From Actinopolymorpha pittospori (GTDB lineage: Bacteria; Actinomycetota; Actinomycetes; Propionibacteriales; Actinopolymorphaceae), in assembly GCF_014873875.1 (NCBI RefSeq), contig NZ_JADBEM010000001.1, forward strand, positions 6,076,001 to 6,140,000: DNA of 64,000 nt, in the 5' to 3' direction. This document shows, in pieces, positions 34,100-43,116 of the stretch (position 1 is the first letter of the stretch; each line of letters begins with the position of its first letter). Under the pieces are notes generated by a model, which saw only the letters and a program-made list of their open reading frames with translations, was not told the DNA's origin and did not search any database. Position numbers and translations under genes: made by a program.

Positions 34100-34912
34100 A
34101 TGCCGGAGGCAGCGTCATCTGTACAGGCGAGCGCGGATCCGCCTCTCGACGAGTGGATCGCGAAGTTTCACCGCGACGGATTCCTGGTGGTCAAGGACGC
34201 ACTGCCCGGCGACCTCGTGGAGCAGCTGAGATGCGACTTGGACGAGGCCGTCGGGGAACCGCCGAACTCCCGTGGTCAGGTCGAGATCCAGGTACGGATG
34301 TTCGAGCGAAGCGCGGCGAACCTACGGCTGTTCGACCACGAGCCGATCGTCACCTTCGCCGAACAACTCATCAGCGCCGACCGGCCAGGTCTGGGTCCAG
34401 AGCACGTGCACGTCGTTCACAACAACGCGTTCCGCACCCCCGCGCGGGCGGGCATCTCGACCTGGCACCAGGACGAGCCGCCGCACTACCTCGTGACGCA
34501 CGGCGACCCGCCGACCAACGTACGGCTGCCCGTGCTCCTGTTCACCTGCAACTACTACGTCACCGACGTGACCGAACTCCGACACGGACCTACGCAGTTC
34601 GTTCCCGGGTCACATCTCTTCGGCGCCCACTGCCCTCCGACCCTCCAGGGAACGCGATGGGAGAAGGACCTGGTGACCGCCTACGGGACAGCGGGTACCG
34701 CGATCATGTTCAGCTGCCAGGTCTGGCACCGCGGCCACCCCAATCTCAGTGACCGAACCCGTTACGTCAGCCAGGTCTCCTACGCGCACCGCATCATCGG
34801 CCACCGCTACTTCCCGTTCATGAACTACGTGATGCCCGCCCACGTGTACGCCGACGCCGACCCTCGGCGCAAGCGCCTCCTCGGCTTCCTTCCCACGGGG
34901 GCATACGGATAG
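34100..34912 (+). CDS. PhyH-family 2-oxoglutarate/Fe(II) dioxygenase
   Basis: 270 residues from ATG 34100 with AAGGGA upstream. It has the early PhyH motif FHRDGFLVVKDALPGDLVEQL, the iron ligands in STWHQDEPPHY (His-x-Asp) and SCQVWHRGHPNLSDRTRYV (His, with Arg for 2-oxoglutarate). It is only distantly similar to its upstream neighbour, so a simple recent duplication is unlikely. Whether this pair belongs to the peptide cluster that begins 1.8 kb away cannot be told from sequence. Confidence 0.85.
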   Translation: MPEAASSVQASADPPLDEWIAKFHRDGFLVVKDALPGDLVEQLRCDLDEAVGEPPNSRGQVEIQVRMFERSAANLRLFDHEPIVTFAEQLISADRPGLGPEHVHVVHNNAFRTPARAGISTWHQDEPPHYLVTHGDPPTNVRLPVLLFTCNYYVTDVTELRHGPTQFVPGSHLFGAHCPPTLQGTRWEKDLVTAYGTAGTAIMFSCQVWHRGHPNLSDRTRYVSQVSYAHRIIGHRYFPFMNYVMPAHVYADADPRRKRLLGFLPTGAYG

Positions 34913-34924
34913 GGCTTGGCCCGC

Positions 34925-36613
34925 TCAGCGGTCCCAGACCGGTTCCGGCACCTCGGCGACGGTGCCGTCCGCCGAGAAGGCGACGAACCGGTCGAACGTC
35001 CGCGCGAACCAGCGGTCGTGCGTCACCGCGACGACCGTGCCGTCGAAGCTGCCGATCGCCGACTCCAGGGCCTCCGCCGACGCGACGTCGAGGTTGTCGG
35101 TCGGCTCGTCCAGAACGAGCAACGTGGCGCCGCTGCGTCGACCGGCACCACCCCCGCCGGCACCACCTCCGCCGGCACCACCTCCGCCGGCTCCGGCCGC
35201 TCCGGTTTCTGGGCGGTCGCGGCGTACCCCGAGTTCCAGCAGCAGGATCTTGAACCTCGCCTGCTGGCCGCCGGACAGGGTTTCGAAGCGCTGGTCGCGT
35301 GCTGCCGTCAGCTCGTAGCGGTGCAACGCCGGGGCCGCCTCGGCGAGCTGGACGGCATGGTCGGCCCAGAGAATCTCCAGCAGTGTCCTGCCCCGCAGGT
35401 CGGGCCGCTCGTGGGTCTGGGAGAAGTGGCCGGGAACGACGCGTGCGCCAAGCTTCCACGCGCCCTCGTGCGCCACGGTGTCCAGGTCGGGCCAGCCCGC
35501 GAGGAGCCGGAGGAAGTGCGACTTGCCGGTGCCGTTGGCGCCCAGCACCGCGACCTGTTCGCCGTAGAACACCTCCAGGTCGAACGGCACGGTGAGGCCG
35601 CGCAGCGCGAGACGCTCGCAGGTCAGCACGCGTACGCCGGTCCGGCCTCCGGTCAGGCGCATCCTGATGTCCTGGCGGCGCGGCGGCTCCGGCGGCGGTC
35701 CGGCCTCGTCGAACCGCGTGAGCCGGCTGACGGCCGCCTGGGTCTTCGGTGACTTCGCGAGTCGCAGTGTGTCGACCAGCGACTGCAGCTTGGCGCGATC
35801 CTCGTCCCACCGGCGGCGGAGTTCCTCGAAGCGGGAGTGCCGGTCCAGCCGTGCCTCGTGGTAGGACCGGAACCCGCCGCCGTGGACCCATGCGCTGTTG
35901 CCGTCGCGGCCGCCTTCCAGGGTCACGATCCGGTCCGCCGTCGCGGCGAGCAGCTCACGGTCGTGCGAGACGTACAGCACGGTCTTTCCGGTCTCGCGCA
36001 GGCGCTCCTCCAGCCAGCGCTTGCTGGGTACGTCGAGGTAGTTGTCCGGTTCGTCGAGTACCAGCACCTGGTCGGGGCCACGCAGCAGCGCCTGCAGGAC
36101 AAGCCGCTTCTGCTCTCCGCCGGACAGAGTGGTGACGGCCCTGCCGTGCACACCGTCGTAGGGACGTGCCAACGCCTCCGTGCAGCAGATGTCCCAGGTC
36201 ACCTCGGCGTCGTAGCCGCCGGCGTCCGACCAGTCCGCGAGCGCGGCGGCGTAGCCGACCTGGGTGGGTTCGTCGTCGCGGTCCATCATGGCGAGTTCGG
36301 CCCGGTCCAGTGCCGCGGCTGCCGCGCGGATCGGCGGCGGGGAGACGGACAGCAGCAGGTCGCGAACGGTTTCGGTGCCGCGTCCAGTGCCGACGAACTG
36401 TCGCATCACCCCCAGGCCCCCACCGCGGGTCACGCTTCCCGACATCGGCTCGAGATCGCCCGCGATGATGCGGAGCAAGGTGGTCTTGCCAGATCCGTTC
36501 GCGCCTACCAGGGCGACCTTGGCGCCGTCGCCGACCCGGAAACTCACCTCCGTCAGCAACGGGCGGCCATCGGGCAGCTGGTAGCTGACGTCCGACACGT
36601 CCACGTGGCCCAT
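34925..36613 (-). CDS. ABC-F family ATPase, possible ribosome protection
   Basis: 562 residues from ATG 36613 with two ABC domains and no membrane segment. NBD1: Walker A GANGSGKTTLLR, signature LSGGEQKRLVLQALL, Walker B VLVLDEPDNYLD. NBD2: GANGTGKSHFLR, LSGGQQARFKILLLE, LVLDEPTDNLD. The interdomain linker (about 235-310) is the helical arm of ABC-F proteins. An Ala/Gly-rich insertion encoded by a 15-bp repeat lies between the NBD2 signature and Walker B, which is unusual. ABC-F factors rescue or protect ribosomes, and some give antibiotic resistance; the location beside the peptide cluster suggests self-protection, which is inference. Confidence 0.88.
   Translation of the reverse strand: MGHVDVSDVSYQLPDGRPLLTEVSFRVGDGAKVALVGANGSGKTTLLRIIAGDLEPMSGSVTRGGGLGVMRQFVGTGRGTETVRDLLLSVSPPPIRAAAAALDRAELAMMDRDDEPTQVGYAAALADWSDAGGYDAEVTWDICCTEALARPYDGVHGRAVTTLSGGEQKRLVLQALLRGPDQVLVLDEPDNYLDVPSKRWLEERLRETGKTVLYVSHDRELLAATADRIVTLEGGRDGNSAWVHGGGFRSYHEARLDRHSRFEELRRRWDEDRAKLQSLVDTLRLAKSPKTQAAVSRLTRFDEAGPPPEPPRRQDIRMRLTGGRTGVRVLTCERLALRGLTVPFDLEVFYGEQVAVLGANGTGKSHFLRLLAGWPDLDTVAHEGAWKLGARVVPGHFSQTHERPDLRGRTLLEILWADHAVQLAEAAPALHRYELTAARDQRFETLSGGQQARFKILLLELGVRRDRPETGAAGAGGGGAGGGGAGGGGAGRRSGATLLVLDEPTDNLDVASAEALESAIGSFDGTVVAVTHDRWFARTFDRFVAFSADGTVAEVPEPVWDR
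35144..35196. repeat. 15-bp tandem repeat inside the ABC-F gene
   Basis: About three copies of a CTCCGCCGGCACCAC unit code for AGGGG-type repeats on the minus strand. The unit length is a multiple of three, so copy changes keep the frame. It separates the LSGGQ signature from Walker B in the second ATPase domain. Confidence 0.7.
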
Positions 36614-36694
36614 GCGGCCGATTCTGTTGGCTGTGCGGGCGGAACGCGAACCATTAACCGGCCCGGGCCGATCTCGGGTCGCGCCGGGACGCCG

Positions 36695-37648
36695 TCAGGT
36701 CGGCCAGAGGTAGAACGTCACCGAGGGACTCGTCTCGCCGCCTACGGCCAGGAGGCCGAGGTGGAGGTTGACCTGATGGCGCCGGGTGAGCGCGCTGACC
36801 AGCCGCAGCGGACCCAGGTCGACCGCGACGACCCCCGACAGGAACGCCAGCAGGTCGGCCAGGCCGTCCGGCCCTGCCCAGCCCCACGGTCCGGCGAAGA
36901 AGAACAGCTTGTCCTGCGTCCCGTTCCCGTCGACCTTCCGTTGCAGGAACGTCGACATCCCACGCGCGCTGTCCGGCACCGCGGCCGAGAACCGGTCGTA
37001 CACCTGTCCCGCGTAGGTCAGGTTCCGCAGTGGATCCGGATGATCGGCCAGCACGCGGCCGGGCTCGACGCTGAGCCAGTGATAGGTCTTCCAGCAGGTC
37101 AGTCCGCCGGCGCCGAAGTCATAGCCGACGACCTCAGCGGGGCGGGGGAGAGGCACGGGACCCGGGAGCCGTTTCTCCAGGTCGTCCGCGACCAGCCAGC
37201 TCGCGGGCACGTACAGCGAGCTGCGCCGCCGACCACCGCCCGCCCGTCCGACGCCGTGCATCACAGTGCCTTTGGTGCCGGGCGGCACGTCGTGAAGGTG
37301 GCAGTCGAGGAGTTGCCGGAGTACGCCATCGGGCTGGCCCGTCGTCATCCGCGCGGCATCGAGATACCGCTCGAGGTTGCCCGAGAGGTCCAGCGCGTGG
37401 TCGGCCGTGTCGACGACGTACCGCAGGGACGGGTCGCCGCCCATGTCCAGCTTGAGCGACAGTTCGAACGGCGCCCCGGACCGCGTCAACGCGGATCGGC
37501 ACGCGGCAGGATCGCGTCGATGGTCCGACCACGGCCTGGCCAGAAGCCGGCCGAGTTCGGCGACGGGTTCGGTGGGGTCGTTGTCGATGTCGAGTTCTAC
37601 GAGGAGCTCGCCGAAGGCCGCGAGCAGATCGTCCACCCGTGCTTTCAT
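36695..37648 (-). CDS. Possible ABBA-fold (DMATS-type) prenyltransferase
   Basis: 317 residues from ATG 37648. It has no signal peptide or membrane span. Features that recall tryptophan dimethylallyltransferase-like enzymes are an early GAPFELSLKLDMGGDPSLRY segment, a CWKTYHWLSVEPG strand with the Lys/Tyr that would bind diphosphate, and a terminal HLGLLAVGG followed by SVTFYLWP strand. The assignment is by eye and moderate. It would add a dimethylallyl group to an aromatic ring or to Ser/Thr. It is the first gene at the left edge of the peptide cluster, divergent from the amine oxidase with overlapping start regions. Confidence 0.45.
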   Translation of the reverse strand: MKARVDDLLAAFGELLVELDIDNDPTEPVAELGRLLARPWSDHRRDPAACRSALTRSGAPFELSLKLDMGGDPSLRYVVDTADHALDLSGNLERYLDAARMTTGQPDGVLRQLLDCHLHDVPPGTKGTVMHGVGRAGGGRRRSSLYVPASWLVADDLEKRLPGPVPLPRPAEVVGYDFGAGGLTCWKTYHWLSVEPGRVLADHPDPLRNLTYAGQVYDRFSAAVPDSARGMSTFLQRKVDGNGTQDKLFFFAGPWGWAGPDGLADLLAFLSGVVAVDLGPLRLVSALTRRHQVNLHLGLLAVGGETSPSVTFYLWPT

Positions 37649-37665
37649 CGGATTCCCTTGCTAGC

Positions 37666-38907
37666 GTGATCGACGTGGAGTCCGCGGACGTCGTGGTCGT
37701 CGGAGCGGGAGTCGCGGGGCTCGCGTGCGCGCAGGAGTTGACCTCCGCTGGACGGAGGGTCATCGTTCTCGAGGCGCGTGATCGCGTCGGTGGTCGGGTC
37801 CACACCGTACGCATGCCCGACGGCGAGGTCGTGGAGCTCGGCGCTCAGGTGGTGCACCAGACACGCGACGACACGCTTGCCCGACTCGTGCGAGCGGCCG
37901 GGATTCGCGTCCGGGCGTTCCCGATGGATGCCCAGCTCGCGGTCTTGCACGAAGGTGCGCGATGGGACGCGGCGAACCTGTCGCGACACCGGTCGCCGGC
38001 GCCGTGGGTCGTGGAGGCACAGCTGGGCAGCGTTGTCGCCGGCGATCGCGCCGGCACCGTGAGCAAGGCGCTGGCAGGCCTGCCGGAGGATCGCCGTTTC
38101 CTGGCGAGCGCCTGGCTCGACCAGGTGGTGGGAGGGGACTGTCGAACCCTCGATCTGCAGGGCGTCGTCGGCACCCGGGCGGCCCGGCGGCACGGGCCCG
38201 AGGTGCTGCTCGTCGACGGCTTCACGGCCGTCGTGGACGCACTCGCCGCCGGCCTGGACATTCGGACGGCCTGTCCGGCGCAGACGGTCGTGTGGTCGGA
38301 AGCCCATGTCGAGATCCGCGGGACACGACCGATCCGCGCCCGGACGGCGGTCGTCACCGTCCCACCCTCGGTCGTTCTCGGTGGCCGACTGGGCTTCGAC
38401 CCACCCCTGCCGGAAGCCAGGTTGGACGCTCTCATGCCTCTTGCCTCCAACGACGCGCTCGCCATCGTCGTGACGACGACAGCCCCGGCGCGCAGGTCGA
38501 CGTGGGTCCTGCTCGCCGATCCGCCCGGCGGGTTGTGGCGTACGACCGCCGGCTCGAGGGTGGTCCGTGGGCACATCAAGGGTCCGGCCGCCGCGATCGC
38601 CCGGCAGGGTGGGTGGAACGCCGGTCGGGCGGCCACGGCGGCGGCGCTGGTCGACCCCGACCTCGGCGGCGTCGAGGACGTTCTGGTGTGCGACTGGGGT
38701 ACGGATCCCTGGGCAGGGGGCGGATACAGCGTTCCGGTGGTGGGGGTCGACGCGGCGGCGCGGCGGTGGGCCGAGCCGCTCGCGGGCGTCGTCTTCTTCG
38801 CCGGTGAGGCGTGTGGCGACCCCGAGGTGCGAGGTCTGGTTCAGGGGGCGCTGACCAGTGGACGCCGTGCGGCCCGCGAGATCCTCGGCCGTGATGCTCA
38901 CGCCTGA
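37666..38907 (+). CDS. FAD-dependent amine oxidase
   Basis: A 413-residue flavoprotein starting at GTG 37666 (GTG 37639 and 37675 are alternatives). The N-terminus is a classical FAD site: VVVVGAGVAGLACAQEL with the glutamate of VIVLEARDRVGGRVHT; the C-terminal VVFFAGEACGDPEVRGLVQGAL closes the FAD-binding domain as in monoamine oxidases and amino-acid oxidases. It oxidises an amine, perhaps on the modified peptide or a precursor. Convergent with the P450 gene, whose stop overlaps by 10 bp. Confidence 0.85.
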   Translation: MIDVESADVVVVGAGVAGLACAQELTSAGRRVIVLEARDRVGGRVHTVRMPDGEVVELGAQVVHQTRDDTLARLVRAAGIRVRAFPMDAQLAVLHEGARWDAANLSRHRSPAPWVVEAQLGSVVAGDRAGTVSKALAGLPEDRRFLASAWLDQVVGGDCRTLDLQGVVGTRAARRHGPEVLLVDGFTAVVDALAAGLDIRTACPAQTVVWSEAHVEIRGTRPIRARTAVVTVPPSVVLGGRLGFDPPLPEARLDALMPLASNDALAIVVTTTAPARRSTWVLLADPPGGLWRTTAGSRVVRGHIKGPAAAIARQGGWNAGRAATAAALVDPDLGGVEDVLVCDWGTDPWAGGGYSVPVVGVDAAARRWAEPLAGVVFFAGEACGDPEVRGLVQGALTSGRRAAREILGRDAHA

Positions 38908-40085
38908 CCTGCGATTCGCCGGATCGGGAGCCGCTGGTAGCCGCGCGGGACCGTCGCCGGACGTCGTACGGCCGGGGTGGGCCCTGCCGTGAACGACGGC
39001 AGCGGACGTGGCAGCGCCTCGAGGATCAGCTCTGCGAACATCCGCGCCAGCGGTGCGCCCAGGCAGGCGTGGGGGCCCGCGCCGAAGGACAGGTGTGGAT
39101 TCGTTCTCCGGTCCGGCACCACGCGGTCGGGATCGGTGAACCTCGCGGGATCACGGTTGGCCGCGCCGAGCAGGACGACGACGTTGTCCCCGGCGGAAAC
39201 CCGCTGACCACCAAGCTCCACGGCCTCGGTGGCCTGGCGTGCCGTGAACTGGATGGGTGCGTCGAAGCGCAGGAACTCCTCCACGACCGTACGGAGCCTG
39301 CCCCCGGATTCGAGTCGCGCGGCCGGCGTTCCCAGCATCGCCGCCACAGCGTTTCCGATCAGGTCCGTCAGCGGGTCGAGCCCGCCGACCATGAGCAGCC
39401 CAGCCGTGCTGAGTGCGTCGCCGGGCGCGAGCGCTCCTGCGGTGTGGGCGCGAGCCAGGACCGTGAGCGCGTCGTCAGCCGGTCGGAGCGAGCGGGCGTG
39501 CAGGTGATCGGCGAACCGTTCGAGCATCTGCTGCATCTGTCGGGCGGCGTGGCCGTCGGTGTCGGGATCGGCGAACGGGTCCAGGTTGACCGCGACGGCA
39601 GCGCCCCAGTCAGCGAGTTCAGGAAGCTCGGGCGGGTCCATTCCCAGGAAGCTGCCGAGGACGGAGACCGCCAGGGGGCGGGCGAACCCGCCGACCAGGT
39701 CGACCTCGTCACCTGATCCGAGCGCGTGGCACAGGTCCCGTACACCGGCGGCCACCGTGGGAGCCATCCACGTCCTCGCCCGCGCCATCGCGGCGGGCTC
39801 GAAGGCCGGAGCCGCCGCACGACGTAACCGCGTATGGTCCGGCGGGTCCGTGGTCAGCATGGAGGGCGGCAGCGCGGTCCTGCGTAGCCGCAGCCGTTGT
39901 CCTTTGCTGGCAGAGAACCGCGCGTCGCGCAGCACCGCGAGACAGTGCTCGTGTGAGGTGACGAACCACGTGCCGGCCGAGGGTACGTGGCTGACCGGGG
40001 CGAGGCTCCGCATCGACCGGTAGAGGGGATAGGGATCGGCGTGGCCGTCTGGCCGACGCGGATCGAAGACGGGAACGGTCGCCAT
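38898..40085 (-). CDS. Cytochrome P450
   Basis: 395 residues, soluble bacterial type. The I-helix reads LLMVGGLDPLTDLIG, the K-helix ExxR is EEFLRFD and the heme loop is FGAGPHACLG with the axial Cys. A DPPDHTRLRR motif precedes them, as in CYP105/CYP107-like biosynthetic P450s. The usual acid-alcohol pair is altered to Asp-Pro-Leu-Thr. It probably hydroxylates or cross-links the peptide product. It is the last of a run of co-directional genes from 45845 down to 38898; the SDR stop is 4 bp upstream of its start. Confidence 0.92.
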   Translation of the reverse strand: MATVPVFDPRRPDGHADPYPLYRSMRSLAPVSHVPSAGTWFVTSHEHCLAVLRDARFSASKGQRLRLRRTALPPSMLTTDPPDHTRLRRAAAPAFEPAAMARARTWMAPTVAAGVRDLCHALGSGDEVDLVGGFARPLAVSVLGSFLGMDPPELPELADWGAAVAVNLDPFADPDTDGHAARQMQQMLERFADHLHARSLRPADDALTVLARAHTAGALAPGDALSTAGLLMVGGLDPLTDLIGNAVAAMLGTPAARLESGGRLRTVVEEFLRFDAPIQFTARQATEAVELGGQRVSAGDNVVVLLGAANRDPARFTDPDRVVPDRRTNPHLSFGAGPHACLGAPLARMFAELILEALPRPLPSFTAGPTPAVRRPATVPRGYQRLPIRRIAGQA

Positions 40086-40089
40086 CGGG

Positions 40090-40851
40090 TCAGTGCATCG
40101 TCAGTCCGCCGTCGACGGTCAGGACCTGACCGCTGACGAACGCCGACTCCGGCGAGCAGAGGAACCGCAACGCCCCGACGAGGTCCGTCGGCCCCTGCGG
40201 ACGCTTCACCGCCTGGTAGCGCACGATCTCGTCGACCGCGTTCCGTCCTACCTGGCTCAACGGCCGGTCGGGAATCACGGCACCAGGGGCGAGTGCGTTG
40301 ACCGTGATGCCGCGCGGCCCGAGTTCGCGGGCAAGGGCCTTGGTGAGTCCGACGACTCCCGACTTGGCGGCGATGTAGTGAGCCATGTTCGCGAGTCCGG
40401 ACCAGACGAGGTTGGTCGCGATGTTGATGATGACCCCGTCGCCCTGCGCGGTCATGGCCGGCAGTACAGCCTTGGTGCAGAGGAAGACGCTGTCGAGGTT
40501 CAGGGTCATCACGCGGCGCCAGGCGTCGAGGTCGATGTCGTCGAAGGGGACGTGCGGGTAGCTTCCGGCGTTGTTCACGAGCACGTCGACCGAGCCGAAG
40601 GTGCTCCTCGCCGTGTCGACCATCGCGATCGTGTCCTCGGGCGAGGTGACGTCCACTCCCACGCCGGTCACGCGCTTCTCGCCGCACGCGTCGTTGAGTG
40701 AAGCGGCCAGGTCGTGGGCGCCGTCCGCGTCGATGTCGGCGACGACCACCCGCGCTCCGGCTCGTGCGAGGTCCTCGCAGTAGGCGCGACCAATGCCGTT
40801 GGCACCGCCGGTGACGATCACGACTCGCTCGTCCAGTGGTTTTGTGCTCAC
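40090..40851 (-). CDS. SDR-family oxidoreductase
   Basis: 253 residues starting at GTG 40851, overlapping the stop of the JmjC-VOC gene. NAD(P) site VTGGANGIGRAY, NNAGSYP, catalytic YIAAK (Tyr-x3-Lys) and the C-terminal LCSPESAFVSGQVLTVDGGLT that marks classical FabG-like SDRs. It should reduce a ketone or oxidise an alcohol in the cluster product. Translational coupling to its upstream neighbour ties it to the peptide operon. Confidence 0.9.
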   Translation of the reverse strand: MSTKPLDERVVIVTGGANGIGRAYCEDLARAGARVVVADIDADGAHDLAASLNDACGEKRVTGVGVDVTSPEDTIAMVDTARSTFGSVDVLVNNAGSYPHVPFDDIDLDAWRRVMTLNLDSVFLCTKAVLPAMTAQGDGVIINIATNLVWSGLANMAHYIAAKSGVVGLTKALARELGPRGITVNALAPGAVIPDRPLSQVGRNAVDEIVRYQAVKRPQGPTDLVGALRFLCSPESAFVSGQVLTVDGGLTMH

Positions 40852-42248
40852 GTGTCACTCCGATTGGTGTGCGGTTCGAAGAACATCAGTTGGTTGCCGT
40901 CGAGATCGCGCGCGGCGAGCACCCGTGCCACCCCGGCGATCTCGGTCGCCGGTTCGGTGACCGCCACGCCGTTCGCCGCGAGTACGCCGCGCACCCGCTC
41001 GAGGTCGTCGACCTCGAAGTCGAGAACGGCGCCCCGGTTCGCCACCGTCGTGGGCATCTCCGTCAGGCCGAGCGTCATACCGGGGACCGCCGTCGACACC
41101 TCGACCCATCCGAACTCGGGGATCGTGGAGACGATCTCGCTGCCGATCACGCGGGCGTACCAGTCGGCCGACTTCCTGGCGTCGGCAACGCCGAGCACAC
41201 ACTGGACCCGGCGCCCCGTCAGGGCGGCGCCCTTGGCCAGCGCGGCGGCGTGCACCGCGGCGGCTGGTTCGGAGCGGACGGCGTCAAGGGTGGCCTCGTC
41301 CCGCTCACCCAGCAGGCCGGACGTCACGGTCGGGTCGAGTGCGAGCGTGTGGAGCTCCCGGGCCAGGTCCCGCAGTCGCGTGGCGAGGTAACCGTCGGCG
41401 GCCCGGCCGGCCGGGATGCCCGTCCGCCACGACTCGTCGTCGCGAAGGCGCGCCCTGATCCGGGTCAGCAACAGGCCGAGTACGTCCACGGGCGCGAAGG
41501 AGAAGTTCAGGGCCAGTGACGCCTCGCCGACGGCCTTCGCTTCGTGCCACGTACCCGCGGGCAGGCACAGCACATCACCGGGTCGCAGCACCACCTCGAC
41601 GAACCTGTCGCGATCGACCGGAGGGGTTTCCCAGGGCCGCAGGGATCGTGGGGTACGCCCGACGTAGCGGATCTCTCCGCTGGTGTCGAGGAACGCGTTG
41701 TCCCTCGGATGGGGCACGCCGGGCTGTCGCGAGATCCGCCACCGCTTGGTTCCCTCGATCTGCAACGTCGTCACCACCTGGGCGTCCAGATGGGTGTTGA
41801 ACCCGTAGCCGGGCGTGGAGTAGTAGCACTTCACACTCACTGGCCCGACGTGTCCGAGTCCGTTCTGGAACGAGGTCGCGAGCGCCGCGAGCCGCGGGTC
41901 CGCGCGGTCGACGGGATCGACGCACAGCGACGTACCCGCCCGCACGTGCTCGGCGACGTCGGTGGCCTCGACCAGGACGTGTGCGCTCGCCGCGCCGTGG
42001 TCACCCTCGCGGTCACCGCTCACGCGGACCGAGAGTCCGACCTCGTGCTGGCGGGCCAGCACCCGGCGCAGCGCGGCCCGGTCGAACACGCCGGCGAGCC
42101 GGTCGGGCCAGCCGGTGAGATGGACCGGCCGGCGCTGCCAGTACTCGGCGCGGAACTGATCCGGCGACAGCGGGTACAGCAACGACTTCAGGGCCGTGGC
42201 TCCGCTCGGGGCGGGCTGGTGCGCCGTGTGCGAGATCGGCACACTCAT
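40848..42248 (-). CDS. JmjC-type oxygenase fused to a VOC domain
   Basis: 466 residues. Residues 1-300 are a JmjC/cupin_4 oxygenase of the ribosomal-oxygenase type: FRAEYWQRRPVHL at the start, NTHLDAQVVTTLQIEG (His-x-Asp ligands) and LPAGTWHEA (distal His), with Lys of GTKRWR for 2-oxoglutarate. A helical linker (about 300-345) follows, then a VOC domain (about 350-460: VQCVLGVADARKSADWYARVIG, GAVLDFEVDDLERV, AARDLDGNQLMFFEP). Start overlaps the SagB stop (ATGA). JmjC oxygenases hydroxylate amino-acid side chains, fitting a role on the peptide. The fusion is not one I know from described clusters. Confidence 0.85.
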   Translation of the reverse strand: MSVPISHTAHQPAPSGATALKSLLYPLSPDQFRAEYWQRRPVHLTGWPDRLAGVFDRAALRRVLARQHEVGLSVRVSGDREGDHGAASAHVLVEATDVAEHVRAGTSLCVDPVDRADPRLAALATSFQNGLGHVGPVSVKCYYSTPGYGFNTHLDAQVVTTLQIEGTKRWRISRQPGVPHPRDNAFLDTSGEIRYVGRTPRSLRPWETPPVDRDRFVEVVLRPGDVLCLPAGTWHEAKAVGEASLALNFSFAPVDVLGLLLTRIRARLRDDESWRTGIPAGRAADGYLATRLRDLARELHTLALDPTVTSGLLGERDEATLDAVRSEPAAAVHAAALAKGAALTGRRVQCVLGVADARKSADWYARVIGSEIVSTIPEFGWVEVSTAVPGMTLGLTEMPTTVANRGAVLDFEVDDLERVRGVLAANGVAVTEPATEIAGVARVLAARDLDGNQLMFFEPHTNRSDT

Positions 42249-43039
42249 GCCGACACCGGCCGGCCGACCAGCATCGCGTACACCACGGACTCGTGGAGCC
42301 CGTCGAACCCGAGGGCGCGGTCCACCTCGCGGTCGAAGTAGCCGCCGATCGGGACGGCTGCGAGTTCCCGACCCCGCGCGGCGAGGAGGGCGTTCTGCAC
42401 CAGGTGTCCCGCCTCGAGCAGCACGAACCGGTACCCGCGTTCGCCGTACTTGAAGACCGAACGGAAGAAGACGGCCGAGACGAGTACGACGGCGGCCGCG
42501 GACTCCACCAGGTCCTGCTGGACGAACGCGTCGTCGATGTCGACGTCCCCGAGAACGTCGAGGTCGTGGTCGTGCGGGTCGTAGTGGTAGAGGCCGGTCG
42601 GGAGGTCGGTGACCGACCGCGCCCAGACATACACCTCGAGCGGGTAGAGCGCCCCGCCGGACGGTACGGAGCGGAACGGGCGTGGGAAGGAGGTGTCCAC
42701 GTTGTCGCGGGTGACCCCCTGGGCGCAGCGCAGGATCGTCCCGACGTCGCCGAGACTCACCGGCCCGGGCCCGAACTCCCGCGCCGACTCCCGCCCCGTG
42801 AGCGCGTCCTCGAGGGAGACCCGCATCGAGCCCAGCTCCTCCGGGAGGGCGACCTTCGCCCGGTCGGCGTACGGCTTGACCTCACGCAGACCCCGCATCA
42901 TGGTCACGATCGTCTGGTCGGAGGGGTGGCGTTCGAAGTAGAGGTGTGGTTCGACGCGGCTCGTCTTGGAGTTCTCGTGAAAGGCCTCCCATACGACGTC
43001 GTCGCCCTCACTCAGCAGGAACGCGTCGAGTGGGTGCAC
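42245..43039 (-). CDS. SagB-type FMN azoline dehydrogenase
   Basis: 264 residues of the nitroreductase/ThcOx fold. Recognisable segments are LTGRESAREFGPGPVSLGDVG, the FMN-binding RSVPSGGALYPLEVYVWA and LLEAGHLVQNALLAA. In LAP and related clusters this flavoenzyme oxidises thiazolines to thiazoles. A 77-bp gap separates it from the YcaO stop; its stop overlaps the JmjC-VOC start. Its presence indicates that the product carries aromatic azoles rather than only azolines. Confidence 0.92.
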   Translation of the reverse strand: MHPLDAFLLSEGDDVVWEAFHENSKTSRVEPHLYFERHPSDQTIVTMMRGLREVKPYADRAKVALPEELGSMRVSLEDALTGRESAREFGPGPVSLGDVGTILRCAQGVTRDNVDTSFPRPFRSVPSGGALYPLEVYVWARSVTDLPTGLYHYDPHDHDLDVLGDVDIDDAFVQQDLVESAAAVVLVSAVFFRSVFKYGERGYRFVLLEAGHLVQNALLAARGRELAAVPIGGYFDREVDRALGFDGLHESVVYAMLVGRPVSA

Positions 43040-43116
43040 CGCAGATCTCCTTCACTGTCGGGAAGCCGCTGGTCCGGGCCGTCGCCCTCGGGGACGTCGG
43101 TGTCGGGTGGGTCGAC

